A stretch of 64,000 bases of DNA from Beroe forskalii (taxonomy: Eukaryota > Ctenophora > Nuda > Beroida > Beroidae), in contig WFMF01000639.1 of the NCBI GenBank assembly GCA_011033025.1, positions 1 through 64,000 on the forward strand, read 5' to 3'. Both the position numbers and the translations under genes were made by a program. Below the pieces are notes generated by a model. The model was not told where the DNA came from. It saw only the letters and a program-made list of their open reading frames with translations, and ran no database searches. Shown here in pieces: positions 1-10,600 of the stretch (position 1 is its first letter; each line of letters begins with the position of its first letter).

Positions 1-520
1 TTAACCTCAGTGTCCCAAACCTTAGATGCCCAATCTGCCCGCGACAAAACAGGACCCTGCTGATAAGCTCTTAGTCTTACCTAACAGAGGTTCTGTTTGC
101 TAAACACGTATATCCCTGTCTGCGTTGCGCGCTTCCTCAGAACAGGGTAGCGCGGCGCGCGTACGCACACCTATGCGGGCTTAGGAAAGGTTCTGTCTCC
201 CGCGGAGCAGCGTGGATGTGGCTAGAAGGCCCCCATCCCAGATCTGGTGATTTTTAATAGGACAGAAAGTATTCCACGCTACCACTACCTATACCAGCAA
301 ATGACTCATGGCCCGGACTCGGGCCAACCTTAACTTGTAATGACGAGTCAGGTCAGGGGTCATTACTGGTACTGTCTTTACAGAAGTGGATGACCGGTCA
401 CCTGCGTGGGGATACTATTACTAACTCCTGCGTGGGGATACAAAACCCTAATCTTGATCCTTACCCTAACCCTAACAAATCCTGACCCTAATCCTGACCC
501 TAACCCTTAAATTTAAAGCG
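1..520. other. Non-coding, ends in degenerate CCCTAA repeats
   Basis: I see no gene here. From about 447 to 510 there is a run of imperfect CCCTAA and CCTGACCCTAAT units, the metazoan telomere repeat in C-strand orientation, so an interstitial telomere-like tract. The first 440 bases are moderately GC-rich and have no open frame with coding character. Confidence 0.5.
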
Positions 521-600
521 CTAGGTGCGCTTAAATGTATTTTTCTGAGTGACGTCATTATCATAGATAATGAAGAGCCCAGAGTTAAAAGGTACACTAG
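510..600. repeat. Dispersed repeat copy, second copy at 45108-45230
   Basis: The stretch with GCGCTTAAATG, then TTTTTCTGAGTGACGTCATT and ATAGATAATG, recurs at about 45130-45200 in the same orientation and preceded by a similar ACCCTAACC run. This makes it a mobile or dispersed repeat end, not unique DNA. Element class unknown. Confidence 0.55.
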
Positions 601-1381
601 CCAAAATAGACCTAAAGGTCAGAAAACGTCGGACAATGAGAGGGAGAGAGAAGACAGAAACACAACTTAAGAAAACTTGAATATCGCAAATTTTTACCAC
701 AAAATTGAAATGTCCATGTCGTTTTATATTTAAGCTCACTTTCATGTTTCAACTTAAACATGAAGTCTGGCCCGTATGTCAATGTGTGCACAATCCACAT
801 GATGATGGATCGATATTCGAATTCGATCGAAAAAACACGGAAGTAATAAAGGAAAGTAATACTAATAATTTTATTTGTAAATTGCGCCCACTGTAAATCG
901 TATTTATTATAATCAATCCCTTGGTAGTTCGTCGATCGATGCATGTACGGCGCACATATGTGTAACTGTAACTTATGGTTTATTGGGTACATTAACATAA
1001 TATTAGGTATTAACTTATGGTTATTACTTATAGTTATTGTATTTGTTAAGGTTTATTGCCTATGGAGATTTTACAATCGTACTCGTAGGTTCATGAAGCA
1101 ACTGCAAGTTCTTTATACGACCGAAAGAATTCCTTGAAGTTGAAATATACATGCAATTGCATCACTAAAGTTTGATGTTTCTGTTTAGCACATGACTGAA
1201 TGTCTGCAAAATGCAGGAAAATGTATTCATCACCATGATTTAGTAATAGGATTTAAAAACAGCGTTAGTTATAAAATTAAAAGTGGATACTGTCAAGTGT
1301 CAGTGGTCATTTAATTAATTTCCATGGACCTTCATATTATTGCATCCATTAAACTTAAAGTTAAACGATCTGAAACGTTAT
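601..1381. other. AT-rich intergenic DNA
   Basis: There is no supported gene. Short open frames here have no domain or splice support. The segment just below 1382 is the 3' flank of the minus-strand PLA2-like gene; I find only weak poly(A) candidates (ATTAAA-like on the minus strand near 1310). Confidence 0.4.
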
Positions 1382-1649
1382 TCAACACGCGTGAAGCCCA
1401 TGAGTTCCATAAACCACACCCTTCCCGAACCTACACTCCTTCGAGTGGGGATCAGATCCGCAGTACTCGTCGTGCTTGAAACAGCCGGGGTGGTAGCAGC
1501 AGTCCCCGCAGATGTGGTCCCAACACTGGCACCACGGCCCGCAGAGCCCCCAGCACCCACTGGCCACTTCTTCCACCGAGAACTGACGGGCATCCTTGGC
1601 TTCGTAGTCGGTCCTGAGTGATGGTGGTGACCAATTGAGCATGAAATTC
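1382..1649 (-). CDS. PLA2-like gene, terminal exon (cysteine-rich domain)
   Basis: The exon runs from an AG at 1651-1650 to a TGA at 1384-1382. It encodes NFMLNWSPPS, then a cysteine cluster with CWGLCGPWCQCW, CGDCCYHPGC and KHDEYCG, and ends GLHAC. The paired CC, His and HD are the features shared with the sPLA2 active-site helix. A second acceptor, CAG at 1661, also keeps the downstream frame open but does not match the phase of the preceding donor. Confidence 0.75.
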
Positions 1650-4600
1650 CTCAAATACAACTGAAGAGGATGCAAATCTATGATTATTAAAAATAATGAT
1701 TAATGTAATTTGATATTTTCAATGATCGAGACAAAAAATAAGAAGTCGTTTCTCGATAAACATCGAATGGTTTCTCGATAAAAATCAAACAGCTTCATCA
1801 ATATCATCATTTTGATCTGAAAGCACCAGAAATCACACGGTATATCTCAAACCTTAATTTGCAGACGTTTTTGCTTCCCTTGACGGCTAGGTTAGCAGAA
1901 CATCCTCCATGTTTGGACGGCAACTTCGTTTCACAGATTTCCACCACGTCCTTATCGAACACAGAGTCCAAGTCCGCTTCTTCTGAGTGTTTTGGACTGC
2001 TGCTCAGGAAGGGCATCCATGACCTCTTGGACCGGTTACCAGTCGGAGCACTGGGAGCAAGGGGATGTGAGATACGATTACGAATAATAAACAGTATCGA
2101 ACTGTTGGGGGTAAGATGGTATGAGGCACAAAATCTGTGGTTTAGAACCGAACCGTTCCTATATTCTTTTGAATTGGCATGAGTTGGATCAAATTCAAAA
2201 TTACCGAAGAGTAACTTACTGATATTGGTTACTGAACATTCCAAGTTGATAAAGGAGCATCATAGCTTCGTTCTCATGTCCGTATACACCGTGAGTATCG
2301 AACACGTGTTGTGAGAACGCTGGTAGATACCTGCAAAGGGTGGGGAGGAGTATGAGTGAAGTAACAAGAGGGGGAGTTCGTGGGGTGTTAAGAGGGGAAG
2401 TAATTGGGGTGTTAGTTAAGAGGGGGAGTAAGTGGGTCGTTAGTTAGTCAAGACGGGAAGTAATTGGGATGTATGTCAACTGTCAAGAGGGGGAGTAAGT
2501 GGGGTGTTTGTTAAGAGGGGAAGTAAGTGCAGGGTGTTAGTCAAGAGGGGGAGTAAGTGGGGTGTTAGTCAAGAGGGGGAGTAAGTGGGGTGTTAGTCAA
2601 GAGGTTGAGTAAGTGGGGTGTAAGTGGGGGTGTAGTCAAGAGGGGAAGTAAGTGGGGTGTTAGTCAAGAGGGGGAGTAAGTGGGGTGTTAGTCAAGAGGG
2701 GCAGTAAGTGCGTCGCTAGTTAGTCAAGAGGGGAAGTAAGTGTGGTGTTAGTCAAGAGGGGAAGTAAGTGCAGGGTGTTAGTCAAGAGGGGGAGTAAGTG
2801 GGGTGTTAAGAGGGGCAGTAAGTGGGGTGTTAGTCAAGAGGTTGAGTAAGTGGGGTGTAAGTCAAGAGGGGGAGTAAGTGGGGTGTAGTCAAGAGGGGAA
2901 GTAAGTGGGGTGTTAGTCAAGAGGGGGAGTAAGTGGGGTGTTAGTCAAGAGGGGCAGTAAGTGCGTCGCTAGTTAGTCAAGAGGGGAAGTAAGTGTGGTG
3001 TTAGTCAAGAGGGGAAGTAAGTGCAGGGTGTTAGTCAAGAGGGGAAGTAAGTGTGGTGTTAGTCAAGAGGGGAAGTAAGTGTGGTGTTTGTTAAAGGGGC
3101 AGTAAGTGGGGTGTTAGTCAAGAGGGGCAGTAAGTGGGGTGTTAGTCAAGAGGGGGAGTAAGTGGGGTGTAGTCAAGAGGGGAAGTAAGTGGGGTGTTAG
3201 TCAAGAGGGGGAGTAAGTGGGGTGTTAGTCAAGAGGGGCAGTAAGTGCGTCGCTAGTTAGTCAAGAGGGGAAGTAAGTGTGGTGTTAGTCAAGAGGGGAA
3301 GTAAGTGCAGGGTGTTAGTCAAGAGGGGGAGTAAGTGGGGTGTTAGTCAAGAGGGGCAGTAAGTGGGTCGTTAGTTAGTCAAGAGGGGAAGTAAGTGTGG
3401 TGTTTCTTAAAGGGGCAGTAATTAGTGGGGTGTTAGTCAAGAGGTTGAGTAAGTGGGGTGTTAGTCAAGAGGGGCAGTAAGTGGGGTGTTAGTCAAGAGG
3501 GGAACTAAGTGGGGTGTAAGTCAAGAGGGGGAGTAAGTGGGGTGTTAGTCAAGAGCCCAGTGGTAAAGTTGCTTGGATGGTTGCCAATCCTGGTTTTGGG
3601 CAAAACAACTTGGTTGCATGGCTGTGATGGACGAATGAGCCTTATTATATGAATTTTAATGCTGCTACAGCACAACATATTATGGGCTACGACACTTCAG
3701 TGTGTGGACTTGTGGATGGCAATTAAATTTTGTGTGGTTCTTACTTTTTGCCAACTAATTATTTAACAAATAATCACGGTACACTGGACAGTGGTTAAAC
3801 ATTATCACGTCGACACGTCATGATTAAAAGTTTACGTCTGCCTACTCTATGCCGTCTGTACCATCCAGTAATCCGCACATTAATTCGATTTACATAGTCC
3901 CTCTCTCCTCCCTTTGAAACACGAAACATGGGTACTCTTCAGTCTCAAATAGACGGGGGGGGGACGATTGCAGTTTTTTGGATTTTTACTACGGTGGGAG
4001 ACAATTATTTAACACCCTCCCCGTTTAGAAATTTTGAAAATTTCGAAAAAATACATACATAAATCAAAGAAAAATTCATATTTTTTTGTCAGAATTGAGC
4101 AAAATCAAGCAGCAGCAACCTGAAAGCTTTGACAACTGTTTCTAAGAATTACGATCTTTTCTCGATCTGAGTCCATATGTTTGATGAATTTGGGTATTTC
4201 AAACCATTCGATTGAAATTTACCTCCCCTCCTCTTATTTGCACCCCCCTTTTACGACATTTTTGAAAAACCTACACAGGGGGACAGTTATTACAGCCCCC
4301 CCGTCTATTTGAGACTGAAGAGTAATGTGTGATCTAGCTTTCATTTTCTTTGATGTTGTACGAGGTGGTTGCCAATAACTCAATTTACTTCTCAGGATAG
4401 CTATCCTGCTCTAGGATACCTATCCTGAGTGGAAGTAGGGTGTTGTGCAACCTAACGTTAAAGTAACAAATAAATTCCATGCAACGTGAAGTGGGTCTGT
4501 AGTGGCAAGGAAGTTGATTGAGTCATGAATATTGAGTACGCTGTACCAGTGTAGGCAATGATACGGATGATAAATAATTATGAAGGATATTATGTGATGT

Positions 4601-7600
4601 GTATTTTTATATAAGGGGTGAGAGGAAGGCTACTGGAGAGAGCCACTGCTCCCAGCTCCAGTACTCAAATGCCAAGTGATGTGTTATGAATGCATATAAT
4701 ACGGAGCAGGAGGTCTTCCACGAAAAGAGCCCATAAATATTTTACGTAACTTTCAAAAACCCCATAACTCTTACGAAGATTTTTATTTGTCTTCCACGAA
4801 AATACTTCGTAAATTTACGTGCGCGATAATTACCCAAAATGTCTTCCACCAAACGGAGTTACGAAGAATTTTATGTGTGTTTACTTAACCGCGTACAACG
4901 TGCTCATTACCATATTTGTAACGGGCTATGTCTATATAAGGAGTGAGTAGGTGGTATACATTGTACGGAAATTTGATACCTTTGCTGTGCCGTTGCGGAA
5001 GCAGTGATAAGTAGGTCATGATCATGATATTCTACCCTATTTCTATTCAATCTCCGTATGCAGTGTTTTCTTATAGGTACTTAATGTTTATTGGTTCGTG
5101 TTGTGGTGCTTTTGTCGTTAAATTATGCATTGCATAATGTCATATGACTTCATTATTTTGTCAACATAGTAGTACTATACACTGATAACACGTTTTGGTT
5201 GGCATAAATGCATTTTATATTGTAGACTTATAAAATCATAATGAGCAAATAAATTCAATGCTACACTTTGTTACACTCCTATGGTCTTGAAACATGTAAA
5301 CAGGTATTATAATCAGCAATAATTGTATCTTTAAGAATGTAGAATTTTATGCTCCTCGTGACACACAAACATAATATTATAAGCATATTCTTCTATTTCT
5401 TTTCAATAGGCTTGAACTGGAATTGGTGGTCGGGGTACTTCATCCTTAATTTGAGTCGCTCGACCTCCAGAAGTTGTTCCAAAATACTGTTCGTTTTCTG
5501 GTGCTCCCTCATCATGTCTTTGTATTCGGACCGTCGAAGGTCCCGAGTAACAGTCCTGTTGCTGCATTGCCTTGGGAGGCCATCACTGCTGTTGATAGAG
5601 GCGTACTCGTCGCCTTCGGCGCTGCTTGACGAGGAGTTTCTGGTGCAATCACGTGGTCTGCAGGTAGAGACTCATCAGCAGCTGGTTGAACGGGGCTTCT
5701 GGGGATATAGGATTGTCCAGCATTGATAGTTTCGTCAATGGCACGGAGCAGCTTCTCTGCCCTTCGTCGTCCTCATCAGCATCACTTCCAAATAGGTCTT
5801 GTTGTGTACTGCAGGATGGTTCAGCAGCCCCATTCACAGTTTCATCAGCGAAGAAGAGCCTGGTGATCTCGGCCGGTCGGTCAAACGATATTTGACTGTC
5901 CCGACTCTCAGACTGACCGACATTGCTGTCAAAGCCGCAATCAAGTCCTCTGATTACGGAATCCGGAATATGTGCCATTGCTATTTCTTCAGCCTCGGTG
6001 AATACTGGGGCTCTGCTCTTCCCCCCACCCGTTCTCTTCTTTTCTGCCTCCTGAGCCCTCGCCTTAGTTCTAGCACTTGACTCAAGATCCTGATGCTTTC
6101 TTCGACACTGGTCCCAGGTTCTATCGTTATGTCCATTCACAGTATTGATCCGTGTCGCAAGAAGTTTCCAAATGACTTCCTTCTTCTGGTTTGTGACACC
6201 AGGACCATGCCTGCCTTTGAGGACTTTGAAGTGGTTTCCAGCTTCTTTCATCAGCAGTGAAATTTCTGTACTCGTCCAATTGCGTGCCCGAGTAGTTCCC
6301 TCTACTCTCTTCCCATTTTCCTTCTTCACAACAGTCAATTTCTTAACATTTACCGTCTGTTTTCTCTTGCTGGATTTCGACGCTTTGTTTAAAAGCTTGA
6401 TTGTTGTATCCTGTAATCCATTAGCATCGGGGATGCTGCTGCTGACGAGATCAGTAGTACCAATGGGAGCTGTGGTTTCGTCTGCTGAGGTGTCCATGTT
6501 GACTGGGGTGACTGGAGCTGGGATACTGTCGGTTGAGATATTCATGTTGCCTTGATCTGGTGCAGAGGTACCATTAGTTGCAGGGACTTCTGACATGTTC
6601 TTAGCAATCGATAACTAACTGTAAGGATAATAAGATAAGATGAGGTACCTACATACTTACCTAAATTTGTATTGTAAAATTTTATATACATCAAATTCGA
6701 ATGGTTTAATTAATGTGAATTTACCAACCGCATTCATCTATTATAGTTTACTGGAGAAGCAATGTTTTATCATTATCTATGGTGGCGAGACAACCAAGCA
6801 GCTATGAACTCTCGCAGACCTCACTCGGCACGGCGGCAAGTTCGAAATATTGAAGGATATTTGGACTCCCTTACTGATTCTGATGTTGTTGACCTCTATC
6901 GACTGGACAAGCATGGAATTAATCATTTTACTGAGAGAATTTCTAATCATCGGGACATAGCAAGAAATACTTCTGCAGGACTTTCTGCTGCAATACAGCT
7001 CATTGTAGCACTGCGATATTATGCAACGGGAAACTCTATCATGAGCCTGAAAAACACTGCTGAACTAAAATTGTCCCATGGTGCAGTTTACAATTCAATC
7101 AAGAATGTCTCAAATGCATTGTGCAGTCTACTCAGAGAAGATGTTTCTTACAATCTTGAAAATAACAACAGGACATCAGAAATAATGGAAGGTATGGTGG
7201 ATTTCCGTGTTGTTTGGGAGCTGTTGATGGAACAATGATAAAGATTAAAGCACCTCCAATTCGAGAGGATGTATATGTGGGACGGAAAGAAGGTCACTAT
7301 TTGAATGTCCAATTTGTTTGTGATTCTGAACTAACGTTTTTAGATGCAGTGATAAAGTTTCCTGGTTCCGTTCCAGACAAAACTATTTGGGACTTATGTG
7401 GTTTAAAGGAAAAGATGGACAAATTCATTGATTCTCAGGGAAGTGGCTATCGTGGATGGCTTATTGGGGACAGTGGCTACATGCAACGGGAACATATGAT
7501 GATCCCAATAGAAGATCCCAAGGGAAAATATCAGGCAGCATATCAAAAGGCCCACATTAAAACTCGTAATACCATTGAAAGAGCTATTGGTGTTTATAAG

Positions 7601-10600
7601 AGTCGGTTCAGGTGCCTGTGTAAGCAATCAGGTGGAAGCATCCAATTTGACGTTGACATGTGCTGTAAGATCATTGGTGCATGTGCAGTGTTGCATAACT
7701 ATTGCAGGAAGCGAAACATTCCTTTTGAGGTGGCCCCAGATGTACGAGCAAGCGTGCTTGAGGAACAAAACACTGGTCATGAAGTGGAGAACGAGACAGA
7801 TAATACGAAGGTCAAAGATGAAGTCATTGCTGGGTATATGGCAAGGCAAAATGTTGTTGATGCATACTTCTCGCATTAGTCAAGGTGGTATCGTCACAAT
7901 TTAACTAACAAAGTAACAATTTGATCTAGGCTTCATTCAAAAAAACGTTAAGCTGTTGCTGCAATTTGAATGCATGCCAATGAAAGTAAGTATCTACCTA
8001 ACTTAAATTATTTACATGAAAAACATAGAAGTTTACTAAATTGAAGGCATGAATTCTCTTATAGTCTCTTATAGTCTAGAAACATTAAATGTAGCATTCT
8101 AATTCCTAGCAAGTGTCAAGACGAATAAAACGACAAATTATGATGTTAGAAATTTCAGAATTTCATAGCGAAATATCAAAACAACAATCACATCAGCAAC
8201 ACTCCGTCGCCCAAATACGTTCGACGTACCATGTTCACACTGGAATTGAACGTCTCCAAAGCTTCCTTTAAATACTAGGTACACTGAATCGCATCAAAAA
8301 GGTATGCGACGAGAAATACGATCCAATCACTGACTTTCGTGTGAAGTCATGTTTCCCGACTCAAATAGTCAATGCCTTCAATTAGTAATTGTGCATCACT
8401 GTACACGTTGCCTTATGATTATTAATTTACTCAATCAATCAATATAGTAATTCAGATCACATAACCTCCTATATTATATATAGATACCATGAAATCCTTA
8501 TTGTTAATAGATATTCAATCAATACACACTATACTATGCTCATCAATAGGTAATATTGGGAACATCAATCTCCGTACAATTGAAATCAAATTTCAGTGTG
8601 AACATGGTACGTCGAACGCACCGAAACGCCACTTCTGCAATTGCTGCCGACATTTCGCTGCGAAATTTATAACATCAAACTTTGTCGCTTTATTCGTCTC
8701 CCTTATGACATTTTTTCATTCAAATGAGGCAAGGCCGTACTATGAAATTGAAAGGCAAAACGAAACAATAATACCATTGTACAATATATATGGTACCTAC
8801 CTATTCCTATTCTTCCTTTCTTTAGAAGTACGTAATATAATTATTGGGGGCTAATGTGCTTGTTATTTATAGGCGTATTTTGTTATTTCAAGCGTAATAA
8901 TTCAATTAAAAATGTTCAGTGTAATGATTTTGATAATTTCCTAATCACCAATTCTTTGTTCGGTTGTGTCAATATAGAATTATTACAATTGGAATTTCCT
9001 GCATTTGTGGGCTCAACCGGCTTTACGAAGAAAAATCTTCGTAAGTATGCTTTAATCCCCTAACTTTCCCCATAACTTATGTGACGTTTTTGTTTTCATA
9101 ATCCTGCGTTACGAAGAAAATCTGAGTTACGAAGATTTTCCGCTGCTATATACACTAATTACCTTCCATATAAGGTTATCATAACATATCACGGCTCTAC
9201 TTGCGAAGAAAAATAGAAAACCCCGTAAATATTTGCGGGATGCAAATTAACGCTACTTATGGTGAGTTTCGTGGAAGTCAAATTCTACTTCCTTCGTAAT
9301 TTTGCCCGTAACTCAACCGCAAACTACATAAAAATCTTCGTAACTCCGTTCGTGGAAGAGCTCCTGATTAGCTAGATAAACCATAGATAAATAGGAATTT
9401 TTGGTGGAGTTTTTTTTTGAATTTGTTGCATTGTTGACCAAGAGTTGTTGCCCAACTAGGATACCAGGATAGGTTACTTTTTACCACCGGGGTCAAGAGG
9501 TTGAGTAAGTGGGGTGTTAGTCAAGAGGGGAACTAAGTGGGGTGTAAGTCAAGAGGGGAGTAAGTGGGGTGTTAGTCAAGAAGGGGAGTAATTGGGGTGT
9601 TAGTCAAGAAGGGAAGTAAGTGGGGTGTTAGTTAAGAGGGGAAGTAAGTGGGGTGTTAGTTAAGAGGGGAAGTAAATGGAGTGTTAGTTAAGAGGGGGAG
9701 TAAGTGTTAAGAGGGAAGTGTTAGTTAAGAGGGGGAGTAAGTGGGGTGTTTGTTAAGAGGGGCAGTAAATTAGTAAGAATAAGAGGTTGAGTAAGTGGGT
9801 GTTAGTTAAGAGGGGAGTAAAGTGGGTGTTTGTTAAGAGGGGCAGTAAGGGGGAGTAAGTGGGGTGTTAGTCAAGAGGGGAGTAAGTGGGGTGTTAGTCA
9901 AGAGGGGGGTGTTAGTTAGTCAAGAGGGGAAGTAAGTGTGGTGTTTGTTAAAGGGGCAGTAAGTGGGGTGTTAGTCAAGGGGTTGAGTAAGTGGGTCGTT
10001 AGTTAGTCAAGAGGGGCAGTAAGTGGGGTGTTTGTTAAAGGGGCAGTAAGTGGGGTGTTAGTTAAGAGGGAAGTAAGTGGGGTGTTAGTTAAGAGGGGAA
10101 GTAAGTGGGGTGTTAGTTAAGAGGGGAGTAAGTGGGGTGTTAGTCAAGAGGTTGAGTAAGTGGGGTGTTAGTCAAGAGGGGCAGTAAGTGGGGTGTTAGT
10201 CAAGAGGTTGAGTAAGTGGGGTGTTAGTCAAGAGGGGAACTAAGTGGGGTGTAAGTCAAGAGGGGAGTAAGTGGGGTGTTAGTCAAGAGGGGGAGTAAGT
10301 GGGGTGTTAGTCAAGAAGGGGAGTAATTGGGGTGTTAGTCAAGAAGGGAAGTAAGTGGGGTGTTAGTTAAGAGGGGAAGTAATTGGGGTGTTAGTTAAGA
10401 GGGGAAGTAAATGGAGTGTTAGTTAAGAGGGTGAGTAAGTGGGGTGTTAGTCAAGAGGGGAACTAAGTGGGGTGTAAGTCAAGAGGGGAGTAAGTGGGGT
10501 GTTAGTCAAGAGGGGAAGTAATTGGGATGTATGTCAACTGTCAAGAGGGGGAGTAAGTGGGGTGTTAGTCAAGAGGGGGAGTAAGTGGGGTGTAAGACAA

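Larger units (their letters stand above)
4707..9366. mobile_element. Harbinger (PIF) DNA transposon, two-gene type
   Basis: Inverted ends near CAGGAGGTCTTCCACGAA (left) and CAGGAGCTCTTCCACGAA (right, read inward) enclose 4.66 kb. Subterminal TTACGAAGA and CTTCCACGAAA motifs repeat at both ends (4715-4890, 9010-9360). Inside are divergently oriented genes, as in autonomous Harbingers: a Myb/SANT-like protein (5393-6596, minus) and a DDE transposase (6762-7879, plus). A clear 3-bp target duplication was not found. It sits in the intron of the PLA2-like gene, between the two 28-bp arrays. Confidence 0.88.

Noticed and set aside
2340..3555. CRISPR-like array
   Set aside because: Units are contiguous with no unique spacers; eukaryotic minisatellite.
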